From: Exobasidium rhododendri
Taxonomy: Eukaryota > Basidiomycota > Exobasidiomycetes > Exobasidiales > Exobasidiaceae
Length of the DNA: 64,000 nucleotides
Direction of reading: 5' to 3'
NCBI GenBank assembly: GCA_026210745.1
Contig: CP110631.1
Span: 3,100,001-3,164,000, forward strand
Shown here one piece after another: positions 10,785 through 25,118 of this stretch. Position numbers and translations under genes: made by a program. The first letter of the stretch is position 1; each line of letters begins with the position of its first letter. The notes beneath the pieces are model-generated. The model did not search any database, had not been told where the DNA came from, and saw only the letters and a program-made list of their open reading frames with translations.

Positions 10785-13700
10785 ATGGCAAGCAACGAGG
10801 AAGGCGGCTCCTCGTCTGGAGCAGTAGGAGAGGCAGGAGTAGCCTCGACAAGTGCATCTCGACCACCACCACCGGATCCTGAAGCTCTTGCAGCCAAATT
10901 ACTCGACGAAAAGAGTACTTCTTTGACAAAGGCGACGGCTGCTCAAGACTTTAAAGAACTGTTGGAGATATACCACAATAGCAACTATGCGCACTACGTG
11001 AAGCATATGCTACCAGCGTCACTGAAAGCGCTTTCCACAGTTCCGTGCTCGCTGCAGACGGATTCTCCCGAGCAAGTAAGTGACTCGTAGGGTCTCAAGG
11101 CAATGCTATAGGCTCCAAGTACTTACCCCGCTTCACTGCTACCTCCCTTTATTACAGAGGACACGACTGGCCATCCTTGAGACGCTTCATAGACTACCTC
11201 AATTTGAACCTGCTCGACCACTGGCAAAGGAACTCATGAAGATGATGGTAACTGTTGTTCGGGAGGATAACGAGGAGAATGCAGTGATGGCCATCAAGGT
11301 CATCATTGACCTGCACAGGCATCTCAAGACAGAGCTCGAAGGCGAAGTAGCTCCCTTCTTGCAGTTGGTGGGCGATCTATATAAGAATTTCAAGAAGAGT
11401 GTAGCAATGGCATTTGATAGTGAGGCATCTCAATCAATGGCCTCGGCTACGAAAATGGAGGGGGTGTCTACTGCATCAAAGTCTTCGGATAATCTTCTCG
11501 AAGTCCCATCGCCGGCAGCCGACTCTCAATCAGCCAGTATGGCGGGCAGTGAAGTTGGCATGAACATGGGAAATACTGCACAACCAAAGACACTATCGAA
11601 GAGCTTTTCTAGCTTCAAAGTTTTGACAGAATGTCCAATTGCGACGGTCTTTATTTTGCAAACGTACAAGAGCAACGTCCCTCAAGCCATTTCTCTCTTC
11701 CTACCACTAACGATTGAAGAATGCTTGATGCAACAGGCACCCCCGCAGAAGGAAGCGCACGAAGCTGCCAAACTGAAAGGAGAGAACTTTGTAGGCGTTG
11801 CACCTGGTATAAAGAATCGAGCACTCTTCACAGAAATGGTAGTTGCTCAGGTGAAGACGATGTCCTTTTTGGCCTATGTGATCAAGGGCTCGACAGTCCA
11901 CATGCGACCTTACGCTCACGTTGTTCCGGGCATAGCGGTACGTCTGCTTCAAGACTGCCCACCGGAGGCTTCGACTACGAGAAAGGAACTACTTGTCGCC
12001 ATTCGACACATCTTCACCACCGATTTGAGGGGCAACTTTATCGATCAGATTGACACTCTACTCGATCCTAGAGTGTTTCTCGGAACTGGCATCACAACGA
12101 GAGAGACTCTACGACCACTGGCGATCAGCATGCTGGCAGACTTAGTTCATCATATCCGCAACGAGCTCACCTACGATCAGATCGTTCTCACTATCCATCG
12201 ACACTGTCAAATGTTGCACGACCCGACGCTAGCACCAAGTATTTTGACCATGTGTACTAAATTACTGACAAACTTGGTGGAGACGATTGCAACAAGGCAC
12301 GCCGATGGGGCACAAGTGTTGCTGCGAGCGATCTTTGACTCGCTCGTGGAGAAGCTGTCTGGCCTGCCAAGATTACGAGAAGACTTTGAGACGATTCGAG
12401 AGCACAAGAAGGAGCCTGAAAAGGTGCAAATGGATGCCGTCACGATCGAAAGAGGGAAGACTGTTCAGATCAATGTCATGATACCCGACTTTGGCAGTGA
12501 ATCGTTCAAAGGTACGTCGCTGCAGTAGTCTCCTCTGGCGTGCAACCTCTGACGCTCTTCTCTACTCCTTGTCTTTCTTCATCTCTCTCTTTCTCTACAC
12601 TTCTCGTGAGACCCCACAGATTCTCGATTCTTATTCCGTAACATTCTCATGAGCATCAAATCACTCCTTATCAAGATGAAGTCGATCGGTGCACCAGAGC
12701 CCGAAAGTGAAATCATGTCGAGATTGTTGGTCGATGGAGTCAAGTGCTGGTCACTTTACGAGCAGAATGAGAATCTGCCCGACAAGGAAGGAATGGAGTC
12801 GTTCACCAACATCTTTGTCGATCTAGAAGCTCAGACATTCCACGAAGTCTTTACCAACAACATGCCGTTCTTGTTCAATCGCATGCTCTCCAGCGCAGTG
12901 CTGCTCGGGATTCCTCAGAGTCTGCTGTCGAATGACTCTACTTCGCGAAGATTCGTGGCCATTTTGCTCCGCTTTCTCGTAGATCGACTGGCCGATTTAG
13001 GCAGCGCTGACAAGAAACACGCTTCGGTGAGCTTGCGTTTGTTCAAGATGGCGTTCATGGCCGTCACAATCTTCCCAGACGTCAATGAAATCGTCTTGCA
13101 GCCGCATCTCAGTCACATCATCATGACATCGATGAAGATGGCCAGTAAAGCAACAGAACCTGCCAATTACTTTCTCTTGCTCCGCGCACTGTTCCGCAGT
13201 ATCGGTGGAGGACGTTTTGAACTACTATACAAGGACGTCCTGCCACTGCTCCCTGTTGTGCTGGAAAACCTCAACAATTTCCTCAACGCGGCTGAATCAT
13301 CGAGGAGAGAGCTGTTTGTCGACCTCTGTTTGACGGTGCCAGTCCGACTGAGCGTCCTGCTTCCCTATCTCGGCTACCTGATGAGACCGTTGGTGTTGGC
13401 ATTGCAGTCTTCGACGGATCTGGTCAGTCAAGGGTTGAGAACGCTGGAGCTGTGTATCGACAATCTCACGCAGGAGTTTCTGGACCCCATCATGGCACCT
13501 TATGCATACGACATCATGTCTGCACTGTGGAAGCACCTTCAACCGTTGCCTCACAACCATCAACATTCTCATACTACGATGCGAATTCTGGGGAAGATGG
13601 GAGGTCGCAATCGCCGACTACTGCAACAATCTCCTCATCTAGAGTATTATCCTGTCCCAAAGCAGCCCACCTTCACCATACACTTTGATGGTAAGCCTCA

Positions 13701-16700
13701 GTCATTATTGTTGGTGCCTGTGACGGACTTGGCGTTGAACAACATTCGACGGGGCGATGCCTATCATCGAAAGCACTCCTTTGAGCTACTACGGCATGCC
13801 GCCACTCTATTCCTCGATGGCACGCTGAACAATGAAAATTCGAGAGAGAAGGACGGTCATTTCGAACGAGTCATCAAGGGACTCTTCGATGCCACTCGCG
13901 TCGAGGAGCTGCAAGAAATAGCCACTACCTTCTTGACTAGTCTGGCTCGTCACGTCATCAGCCTGGAAGCGAAGAGAGACAACCATTCAAGGCAGTTCAG
14001 TCAACTGACCTTATCTTTCTTTGACGGCGTCGTCGGAGCGTTGGGAGCCATTGAGAATGAAATGGCAGATGTTCATGCCATTATTGACTTTGAATACAAC
14101 TTAGTCGGCTCCTTCCGGCAGATCTGCAACCAAGCCTCCAAGCCTGAGTTGTACAGTGCGCTCATCCACTCACTTGCGAGTAAGCATTGCAATTTGTGCT
14201 ACGATCAGCTGTGGCAGCGAAAGACGGGAGGGTGGATGGGCATCGATATGCTCATTCGAAAGTGCAATTTAGGAAAGATTTGGATGAGAGATCATCAGTT
14301 GGAAATCGTTCGTGCATTGCTGTACATGCTGAAGGATATGCCGTCGGAACCACCCCGCAATGTAGACGATGTGAGCGACACCTTGATCTTGGTGTTGAAG
14401 ACGGTCAACTCTACGACGAGCAAAGTCCACACAAACGAAGAAGCCGCTGCCGACGGAGAACAACCTGGCAAAGAAGGCGAGGCAGTAGAAGAGGTAGAAG
14501 AGGAGCAGGCGGAAACGACCGAAGATAGAGCAGTTCAAGAAAGGCAATTTTCCTTTGTTGTTGGCGTTCTTCTGTCGGAGCTGTCCAGTTCGAATTCTCA
14601 CGTCAGAGCAACGGCAAGGCAATCCTTTGAATTGCTGGCTCAACTAAAAGGAGTCGGCGTCACTGACATCCTTCTGCCAGTCAAGGATCGACTACTCTCG
14701 CCCATCTTTCAGAAACCCCTTCGAGCATTGCCGTTTGGGATGCAGATCGGTCATATTGACGCCATTACATTCACTCTTCAACTGAAACCTCCGTTACCAG
14801 ATTTCAATGAAGAGCTGTTCCGGGTACTGACTGAAGCTCTTGCCCTCGCGGATGCCGATGATCTGGCCCTCATTGGAAGAGCGTCTACCTCCCAGTACAA
14901 GAACATGGTTGCCGTCACGGAATTAAGAGTGGTGGCTATCAAATTACTTGCTTCTGCCATGGCCTGCAGTGAATTCGACGCCTTAGGATCTCGACATGGC
15001 CAGATGAGACTCAAGATCATCTCCGTCTACTTTAAAAGTCTATACTCACGCTCTGAAATCGTCATTGATACGGCTTATGAGTGTCTGAAGGAGACACTTC
15101 AAGCGAATCCAAAACTACCGAAAGACGTTCTACAAAGTGGCCTGCGACCTATTTTGATGACATTGGCCGATGCAAGTCGATTAACGGTGGCCGGATTAGA
15201 CGGCCTAGCAAGGTTGCTAGAGCTGCTCACCTCTTATTTCAAGGTGGAGATTGGTACAAAATTGCTTTCTCACATGCAAATCATTGCTCAACCGGCCGTC
15301 ATGGAAAGGGCAAGTCGAGGAGCCTTGGACGGACCGTTGTACGCCGACGCACATCAGCTCTTGCAGCCTAGACAAGCGCGAGAGAGTGAACCGATTGAAA
15401 CACTGGCGGCTATTGTTCGCGTGTTCCACCTCCTTCCCCCTGCTGCCAACACCTTTATGGATCGATTGGTAGATCAAGTCTGCGAAATCGAAACGATGCT
15501 CAAGAGAAGTGGTCCCACTCCCTTCACCAAGCCTCTTGCTCAATTTGTCAACAAGAACGCAAAGCAAGGTGCCGAGTTGTTCTTTCAGCATTTGAATGAT
15601 GTCCGTTATGTGAAGTGTCTGCGAAGATTGCTCGGGTCAGAGGAAGCTCCCCTGTTGCGAGAGTACATCACAAGCGAGAAGGCACACTTGATCCTTCCTC
15701 ACTTTTCCATAGATCAAGCAATCGACTCCGACAAGATCCTGGCTTGCCTTCACATTATTGCCGATCTTCAAGCAAAGGAGAAAAGTTGGCTCGTGACGAA
15801 CAAGGACGTGGTAGATGCTATCCTTGTGCTGTGGAACACACCGGCTTTCACCGTCACCAGATTGGCCGAAAGCAAGCCTCGAGAACAACGTCCATCTGTT
15901 CAAATGGTAGAACTTATTGCGACGTTCCTTCGAGAAGGTGGAGAAGGTCGAGCAGACATCTACTTTTCCCTCACCCATGCTTTCACCCATCCAAGCGCAG
16001 TAGACTTGACGAGCGTGCTTCGAACGCTTTACGATCGTTTGGCCATTCACGGTACCGTTTCGTTGAAGCGAGACCTCATTCGCAAATTCATCGATGTGTT
16101 TGAGGATAAGGAAGCAAGTCAGATCTACAAAGCAGAATGTTTACGCATACTCGTCAATCCTATCCTGATTGCCACGCCGAAGCCTGGAAAGGTGGTCGAG
16201 TCGACAGAAGGTAGGAAAGCAGACAAGAAGGAAGGAGAGGAAGACGTCGAGATGCAGGAAGGAGAAAGCAGTCCAACAATGACAGCCGAGGAACCTCTCT
16301 TCGATGGCGAACTACTGGGTCAAATCATTCGAAGAATATGGAAAGCATTTTCATCACCTCGACCGCCTCTGTACCTCTGTTCAGATGATCTTGTCCGAGT
16401 GGAACTGTTGCACATGTCGACGATGGTACTGGAACATTGCGCTGAACTACTGTCAGGCAATGCAACAAAAGAAGGCACTCGAAGAGGAGACGACAGTCCA
16501 CGCAAAGACGCCATCAAGTTCGGCTGGGTAAATCTGACTGCCGAAGACATCACAGTGAAGAATTCCGCCTACATCTTCATTGCAAGATTCTTGGAATTAT
16601 TTGAGAGTCCAGCTAAGATTGTGACACAGGTTTACCTTGGCCTGTTGCGATCCCATCAGCCGGAGGGTCGAGCCATGGTCCGTCGCGCTCTGGATATCCT

Positions 16701-19700
16701 TGTACCTGCCTTGCCAAAGCGGATGCCTGTCGAGGCGGGTAAAGTGCCTGATTGGGCAAAAGCGACAAAGCGGCAACTTGTCAACGAAGGACACAACCTG
16801 GCGCAACTGTTTAGTATTTTGCAGCTTCTCGTTCGACATGGTGAACTGTTCTATCCCACACGAGATCTCTACTTGCCGTACATTGCAAGCAATTTGGCAA
16901 AATTAGGCTTGTCCCAAACCGCTAATGCAGAAACAAGACATCTAGCCGTTGAGGTGGTCGATTTGGTCTTTAAATGGGAAAAGAAGAGAATTGCTGCATT
17001 AGAGGAGCAGGAAAGTAGCAAGGCAAAGGGGCAGTCTGAAGATAATCCTGCAGCGCCGAATCCAGGAACAAGGAAACGGACGGACGAAACAGTCGCTGAG
17101 CCAACAAGTCGCAAGAAGACCAAATTAGATCGGGGAGGCTCATCAGTAGTGTCGATAGCTTCTCCCGCGCCCAATGAGACTTCTGCCGAACATGCGTACA
17201 CTCCACCGATGAATGTCCGTGAAGCTATACTAGGGTTCTTGTTGCGCTTTATTTCACTTTCACCCGATTCCATCACTCGAGGAACGGTCGCTAAAGCTTT
17301 CACCTTGCTTAAGGAAGTCTTAGTCACGCCCGGCTGGCAAGAGATTCCTATCAAACTTGCCATCTTTCAAAGACCCCTGACTGGCATGGAGATCAAAGAG
17401 CAGCATCTCAGTATCATCACCAATTCATTGCAAACTCTGAAACTTGTCATCATGGACAAGAAAGAGCAATGGATCTTGGCTCACTTGCCTCAATTGCACA
17501 AGCTCTTAGAGAAGCCGGCTCAGTGTGGAGAGCCGATTATTCTGGAGAATTGCAAGAGTATTTTAGACAAGATCTTCGAGGTGCTGCCTCTACCCGAAGT
17601 TGGATCAAAGGACGAAGAGGAGGACGGTGAAGGAGACGAAGAACCTGACTCGAAGGCAAAATCAGGGAATACGGCCGAAGCGATAGCAGCGACAACGGCA
17701 ACATCATCTGCACCTCGATCAGATGATGATTCGGGAACATTTCGAGCTTTTGCTGATAACATCATCACCGAAGGACTGAAAGGGTCGAGCAATCTCTATG
17801 GTGCACTGATTGTCCTGACTTCCTGGTCAAAAACTCGTCCCCAAGTGATTGACGCTCATCTGCCTGCGATAACGAAAGCCTTGACGAAACTCACAAAGGA
17901 TCACATCACCGCAACACATCCGGTCACCTCTACCGAGCCTAACCTTAAGATGCTCATGATGGACTTGGATTTGCTGAAGATCAGGATCTCGCATCTGGGA
18001 GAACAGAGGAGGTGGTTCCTATCGGCCGTTGTCCAGTTAGTGGAGAGGACGAGTACGTTGGAACTGTGTCGAAATCTCCTGTCGATGATGTCGACTTGGA
18101 TCTTGGAACAATCGGAGACATTCCCCACCATCAAGGAGAAAGCAGGGATCTTGATCAAGATGATGAGCTACGAATCGAGAGATGATGCTCTCTTTCGAGA
18201 TTATCTCGACTTGATACACTCCATCTATACGATGCCCTCTTATGCAAGGACAGAGCTGACTGTGCGACTCGAGAATGCCTTTTTGCTAGGTTGCCGTCAT
18301 CGAGATCCCACTGTGCGACAAAAGTTCATCGACATCTTTGATGAGACGTTGGTGCGTTCCTTGTCTGGTCGATTGCAGTATCTCCTTGGCACGCAGAATT
18401 GGGAGTCATTGGCAGAATACTACTGGCTGCAACAAGCACTCGATCTCTTACTCGGTTCCGTCGACACAGACAGACCGACGCTTGGGCTTCATCCTGGTCT
18501 CGTTGCCTCTTCCAAATTCGGAGATGCTGAGTTTGCGTCGATTGCGAAGAACTTGACAATGAGTGGCTTTATTGGTGCCATTCGCGCTATGGTGTACGCC
18601 GATGCCAAATCAACGCACGATCTCTGGATTTCCTTCTTCCAAGCTGCGTGGCGTTCTCTGGCTCGAAAGTATCAGGAGGAAGTTGGCAGAGCGCTGATTG
18701 GCGTCTTGACTCGAGAGTATCATCTTCGTCAAGTTGCTCGTCGTCCGAATGTTGTTCAAACATTACTCCAAGGGGCTCTGGTGTGCAAGCCTCAAGTGGA
18801 GCTACCTCCCCATGTTGCCAAGTATTTGGGCAAGACTTTCAATGCATGGCATACCTCGATTGAAATCCTGCAGAATCAACTCTCTTCCCTACCCCGAGAG
18901 GACGACTCTATCCGAGAAGCAACGCAAGACGCCTTGGCCGAATTGTACGCAGAACTGTCTGAAGACGACGTCTTCTACGGACTTTGGAGAAGAAGAGTAG
19001 TGTTTGCCGAGAGCAATGCTGCTATTTCCTACGAGCAAAACGGGATGTGGTCACAAGCGCAGATCATGTATGAAAGTGCTCAGATCAAGGCCCGTTCGGC
19101 CGCCATCACGTTCACCGATGCAGAATACAGTCTGTGGGAAGACCATTGGGTTCTGTGCGCGCAAAAGCTGCAACAATGGGACATCTTGACTGACTTGGCG
19201 AAATTGGAAGGCAACAACGACCTACTTTTGGAATGTGCGTGGAGATTGTCTGATTGGGTGAATGAGAGAGATATATTAGAGCAAGCGCTGGACAGCCTGT
19301 CAGCGACTACGACACCCAGAAGAAGAGTGTTTGCTGCGTACATGGCGCTGCTGAAGTCGCAAAGTGGTCAAGAACGCCCTTCGGAGTTTGGAAAGATTTG
19401 TGACGACGCGATTCAGTTGAGTTTGAGAAAGTGGCACTCGCTACCGCTCAACGTCACGCAAGCACACGTCCCTCTGCTTCAAGTCTTTCAACAATTCGTG
19501 GAACTGCAAGAGGCGAGCACCATCTTTGGATCCCTAGCAGCCACGACCAGCACGAACCTAGATCAGCGATCCGCCGAGCTGAAAACGCTGATGCAAACGT
19601 GGAGAGAAAGACTGCCCAATCTGTGGGACGACATCAACGCTTGGAGCGACTTGGTTGCTTGGAGACAGCACGTCTTTGGCGCAGTAAACAAGGCGTACCT

Positions 19701-22530
19701 CCCACTCGTGCCCCAAAATGGAGCCAATAACAGTAGTACGAATTCGTTTGCCTATCGAGGGTACCATGAAACAGCGTGGATCATCAACCGCTTTGCTCAC
19801 GTTGCAAGAAAACACTACCTCAGCGACGTCTGCATCAGTTCGCTGACAAAGATCTACACGTTGCCGAACATTGAGATTCAAGAGGCATTCTTGAAACTGC
19901 GAGAGCAAGCCAAGTGTCACTATCAAAACCCGAACGAACTAGCAAACGGTCTGGACGTGATCAACAACACCAACCTGATGTTCTTTGCTGCGCCTCAGAA
20001 AGCGGAATTCTTCACGTTAAAGGGGATGTTCATGGCGAAGCTGAATCTCAGTGATGAGGCCAATCGCGCCTTTGCCACAGCCATTCAGATGGATCTGAAT
20101 TTGGCCAAAGCATGGACGGAGTGGGGTCGCTTCAACGATCGAATTTTCCGCGACAAACCAAGTGAGATTGTATCGGCAAGTAGTGCAGTGAGTTGCTACC
20201 TGCAAGCAGCAGGATTGTATAAGAACAGCAAGACTCGAAAGGTGTTGATCAGAGTTCTATGGCTCTTGGGTTGTGATGACGCAAATGGGACGATTTCACA
20301 GTCTTTTGAAGGCTTCAGAGGCGAGGCACCGACGTGGTACTGGATCACGTTTATCCCTCAATTGCTTCAATCGCTGTCTCATAAGGAGGCAAAGTATGCA
20401 AGGAGGTTGTTGATGCAGATTGCAAAACAATTTCCTCAATCGCTCTACTTTCAGCTGAGAACGGCTCGTGAGGATCTGATGGCACAGAAACGAACGACGA
20501 TGTATGCAGCTCAACGTGCCGCTCAAGCTCAGCTCCGTCAACAGCAGCAGCAACAGCAGCAGAAACAGCAGCAACAACAAAAGGAGGCCAGCGAGCTTGC
20601 TGAGAAAATGGAAGAGGAGAAGAACAAAGCAGTCGAAACTACAGAAGGTGCCGACGTTGAAGAGAAGAAGGATGTAGAGATGAGCAACGTCGTGACGGAA
20701 GGCGGCGAAGGAGACGAAGCAAAGGCAAAAGAAGGAGGGGAGGTGAAGAAGCCGGACTCGGCAGGAGCGGCAGATGCTACAGCAAATGCTACAGCAGAGA
20801 GTAGCGGTACCAGCGGAGACGCAAGCCAGTCTATCGCACCAGCTTCCGCTGCCTCTGCACCTGCTCCGAGTGCAGTAGAGGAAATCACTGCGCAACCGCC
20901 GACCGACTCGTCCACTTCAGCAGCACCGCATCAAACTGCTGTGGCAGGCGGTGGCAACGGCACTGCTATACCAGAACAGCAACAGCAACAGCAGCAAAGT
21001 CTTCCCAACATCTCCTCGTCTGCATCAGGATCAGGACCAGGATCAGGACCAGGACCGGGTTCAGGGCCGAATGCAGCAGCAATGGCAGCCGCAGCCGCAG
21101 CAGCTGCCTCTTCTGGTCTCCCTCCTGGTGTGCGTCAGCCGTGGGAATATGTAGATGAGATACTCAACATTCTCAAGACGGCTTTTCCCCTCTTGGCTCT
21201 TACCATGGAGAATATGGCCGAGCAGATCCAACAGCGCTTCAAACCGACAAACGACGAAGACATCTACAGGCTCACCAATGCCTTGCTCAACGACGCCCTT
21301 CAGCAGTACATCCAACGAGCCACGCTATTCAAGGACGATGGGCAACTACCCCAGTTGAGCATGGCAAACGTGGCCAGATTTGCGGACAATCTGCCGCCAG
21401 GACCACTGAAGACTTCTTTCGAAGAAGACTTTGTGAGAAGCAAGCCGACGCTGCGAGAGTATGTGCACAAGCTGCAGAGATGGAGAGATCGTTACGAAGC
21501 CGTGCTTGACAAACGACCGGCTCGTCAGCATCTTGAGCATTGCTCTCATTACTTGGTGGAGTTCCAGCATCAGCGATTCGATGAGGTCGAAGTCCCTGGT
21601 CAGTATTTGAAGCTGGAAGACAACAACTCTGACTTTGTCAAGATCAGCCGCTTCCTGCCCACTTTTGATGTGATTCGATCGGCCGGAATGTGCACCAGAA
21701 GACTGTCGATCCTGTCCAACAAGGGTTCGGTCCATTCCTTTTCCGTTCAGCTGCCGTCTAGTCGTTATTGTCGAAGGGAAGAACGTATATTCATGCTGCT
21801 ACGACTGTTGAACCGAATTCTCGAGCGTAGGACTGAGACCAGAAAGAGAGGTCTGCTCTTCTCCACACCTGCTACCGTTCCACTTTCTCCACAACTCCGA
21901 CTGATCGAGACAAATGCCAGCGTGGTCAGTCTGCAGGACATCTACGAAAAGCACTGCCAGGAAGTTGGTATCGGAAAGGACGATGCCATCATTGCTTGGG
22001 TGGAAAAGATGAGGTCAACATGGGCTTCTACTGGTGGCACGGGTGGTATGGTAGAGTTGTCGAATCTGCGAATGGACTTGCTCGATGAGATCAGTACAAA
22101 GATGGTGCCGGAAACAGTTCTCAGTAATTACCTGACCAGAAGTATGGTGACACCTTCCGACCTCTGGTTGATGCGAAAGCACTTCACCTTACAAATGGCG
22201 TCGAGCATGTTCCTGACGTATGTCTTGTTCGTCAGTGCGAGGTTGCCGAACCGGATCCACATCTCCAGAACCAATGGAAACGTTAGCATGTCGGACGTTG
22301 TTCCCACCTTCCATCCTTCTGCTCCCCAATTCAAGTCTCCCGATGCCACGCCCTTCCGGCTCACGCCAAACATTCAGCACTTTATTGGACCGATCGGCGT
22401 GGAAGGTCTGCTGACCTCCGCGTTAGTCGCCATTGGGAGATGTCTATCAGAGCCAGAACGCCAGTTGGAGGAATACTTGAGCATATTCGTGCGGGACGAA
22501 ATCAATTGGTGGATGCAATCAGTTCAACGT

Positions 22531-22562
<32 letters not shown>

Positions 22563-22812
22563 AGGAGGTGCGGGAGGATCGGCTTCCATTCCGAACCCTG
22601 CAAACCTCAACGCCGCCCCTTCTCGAGAAGTCATTATGCAAAACATCCTAGAGGTGGTCAAGAGAGCTCGATTGATGTCGTGCAAACACGAGATGGACAA
22701 GCCGCAACCAAGTACGATGCCGGTCTCTCAAACAGTCATCGACCTCATCAACTCAAGTTCTTCCCCGTCGAAATTGGCCCTGCAGGACGTGTCCTGGATG
22801 CCGTTTCTGTGA
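10785..22812 (+). CDS. TRA1: TRA1, SAGA/NuA4 subunit (PIKK-like pseudokinase)
   Basis: Three exons (10785-11075, 11158-12511, 12620-22812; the last exceeds 10 kb) join in phase to 3945 residues, somewhat longer than the usual 3700-3850. Tra1/TRRAP is the activator-binding scaffold shared by the SAGA and NuA4 acetyltransferase complexes. Visible features are thousands of residues of HEAT-type helices, a FAT region (roughly 2600-3170), a PIKK-like domain and the C-terminal FATC ending DVSWMPFL. As in the family, the kinase motifs are lost: the catalytic-loop region reads ARLPNRIHISRTNGN and no DFG is seen. An insertion of about 200 residues (roughly 3185-3385), rich in Gln, Glu, Ala, Ser and Gly-Pro, sits between FAT and the PIKK-like domain; another Gln run lies near the C-terminus. 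Confidence 0.95.
20539..20580 (+). repeat. CAG/CAA repeat encoding polyglutamine in TRA1
   Basis: Mixed CAG and CAA codons, interrupted by one AAA, encode a Gln-rich run. Two further runs in the same gene lie at about 20977-20997 and 22531-22563. The CAG/CAA mixture suggests a partly stabilised tract. Confidence 0.9.
22531..22563 (+). repeat. CAG/CAA polyglutamine run near the TRA1 C-terminus
   Basis: An uninterrupted stretch of CAG/CAA codons lies in a loop of the PIKK-like region, followed by a Gly-rich linker and then the FATC segment. Confidence 0.9.
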
Positions 22813-23052
22813 TACCGCTTCTCTTTCTGCTTCATCTGTATATGCGAGTGTTCTTTGTATTATTAATTTTCGTCATTGGAATTGCTTTATTACCTGCAAG
22901 ACGCTTCATTTAGGCTTCAGGGTAAAGAGTGATGAAGAAAGGGAAGGGACGGACATTTGAGTGTCAAGCATTTGTCGCCCTCCTACTCTTATTGATTCTT
23001 GAAGGAGCCTCCTCCACGTCACGATCCTCTCCTGCTGCATGGCTCTTTCTGC

Positions 23053-25118
23053 TCACAAGCGAAAGACGGTCATGGCTTGCTTGACTCCATCGTACACGGC
23101 CGTGTTATCGATCGGGATATACTGTCGAGTGACGATCTTGATGGCTTCTTGGGCGGCAATACCACCAAGTAAAGCTGCCGTGCTGGGCAAGTCGGAATGT
23201 CCGGATCGGGCGCTTCACGAGAGGACAAATTGAGAGATGATAGAGTGAGATGGGTGGGGGAAAAGGTAGAAGCAGCGCGACTCACAGTTCTCGACAGGCA
23301 TCTAGAAGAAGTTCGTCGTCTGGTAGGACCGCTTTGCTTTCCACGATCAAATCCTCGGCAATCTCAATCAGGTTGTTCGCGTCTTCCTCCCAGTCAGGTA
23401 GAGGTCCTTCATTGATGATGTGATTCTCGGGGTCGATTAATCGAGGTCTTGAACCTATCAGGTGTTCCGTCATTTGAATATCACTTCCTGGGTATCTACC
23501 ATTGTGTAGCTCGTAGAATACTTCGGCAGCATACATTGCAAAATGATGAGGGAAGATATTTGGATTCATCATGTCTGCGAAACCGGCGTCTGCAAGAAAA
23601 AGTACGGATGAGCGGTCCGCTCGAGTCCATCTTCTTTTGCTTGGGTGGAGAACAAAGGACTAATACTCACTGATTGCTTCTAGCTTTGGTCTCTCAATGA
23701 TATCTCGCAGGGGTCGACCACGGATGAGTTTCAAGTATGAAGCATGCTTTGCAAAGCTCTGCAACTCATCAGATGGAACAGCATCGACAGGAAGATTGAC
23801 TTGTTGGAGGACCTGTATTAAGATTCGTTTAAAGGTGGTGACGTCCTCGTTAGCCTTTGCTCGGTAGACTCGTTGAAGTTCGACGTATGTGGCAGACAGT
23901 GATTTCATGTCGGGCAAGGCACCTGACAACGGCAAAGAGCCATCACCCTGTTCTACGAAGGAGCGAAGAGCTCGCACGAGTAGCCAAAAGTTGGACGTCT
24001 GAAAAGAGATGAAAGAAAGAAGAAGGAGCGGAGTTAATGGAGAACTGGAAGAGTCAACGTTCAAGAGTGCCTCACTGCAGCACGTTTTTCCCACTTACCT
24101 TGCTAGTGATACTTTCGCATGCCGGGTCCTCAAATAGCGTACGAACATCGCTTGGAATGACTCCACAACGACCTGCTGCAGCCGGTCTCCACACATGCTG
24201 ACCTAACGCAGCGAGAGCCTCTTCTACATTCTCATCATCGGAGCTGCTCGACTGTCGAGCCGAATTGATCACCTCGGTGAAGGCCTTGCGATCCTGTGAG
24301 GGGACCGGCAAATTACCATCATGTTCCTGCTTCCATTCCTGTAATTTCCGTAAAAGAATGACAACAAAGGGAATATGACTTCGTTCCATCGTGTCGGACG
24401 AGTTCATATCGTACTTTTCTGCATACTCCTGCAAAGATGGCCAAGGTCGAGTCAAGCGAAGGTCGACAATGTTGTCCGGGTGCGTCTCAATAACTGAGGA
24501 TGTGGGAAGACTGAGGCTTTTAGAAAGGCAGCTCCTCTCTCCTTCGATTTCGCCCTACCAACTCATGTAGTACTCACTCGCTGCTTCTTTGACTTGAACC
24601 TGAACTTCACCAACAAGACCATAGCCTTTCAATGTCATTAGGGGTACTCCGCTTCCGTCCTTAGCCTTCCAAGCCATCTCAGCTAGCGGAAAGAGGACAA
24701 AATGAGGTTGATTCACAGCAATGATCAAAGTGTAATGACTCAAGTCTTCTTTTTCGATAAAGTCTAGAGGCTCTTCCACTATTGATATACCTTGCACCGA
24801 TGGATTCAATTCGCACAGATTCTTGACTTGTTCTTCAGCTCGGTCTTTACCCTTGGAGTTGGGTGTAATGAAGAAGTTGTTGCCGACGTCTGCCTCGATG
24901 ATCTGATTCGCATCTACCAATGTGAATGAGCCAATACCAGGCAAGATGAGATTCTTCAGTACGCAAGCACTCAGATGACTGGCTCCGAGGACGAGTATCT
25001 TCGCACTCTCTAACGACGCTTGACCTGAGGAAGCCCACAACCGAAGCTGTCGGTCATACCTTTGTGCATGGGCGGACGGCCTTGATCCTGAAGCTGCTGC
25101 TGCTGGTGCTCCTATCAT
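23053..25118 (-). CDS. ULA1: NEDD8-activating enzyme E1 regulatory subunit (ULA1/APPBP1/NAE1)
   Basis: Five exons (25118-24578, 24493-24099, 23998-23671, 23589-23286, 23212-23053) join in phase to 575 residues, close to the family length of about 530. With UBA3 this subunit adenylates the ubiquitin-like NEDD8/Rub1, which is then passed to cullins. The N-terminus has the E1 signature: YDRQLRLWASSGQASLESA, then ILVLGASHLSACVLKNLILPG with the Rossmann turn, then FTLVDANQI and DVGNNFF. Later blocks HIPFVVILLRKLQEW and TSNFWLLVRALRSFVEQ, and the C-terminal STAALLGGIAAQEAIKIVTR and VYDG, are typical. The subunit lacks the catalytic Cys domain, as expected. It is convergent with TRA1, with stops about 240 bp apart. 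Confidence 0.9.

Noticed and set aside
20296-20915. Antisense frames of 125-199 codons rich in Leu, Ser and Cys opposite TRA1
   Set aside because: They arise from the complement of CAG/CAA and acidic codon runs; the plus-strand TRA1 frame explains the region.
22200-22812. TRA1 as an active kinase
   Set aside because: The catalytic DRHxxN and DFG motifs are replaced; Tra1 is an established pseudokinase.
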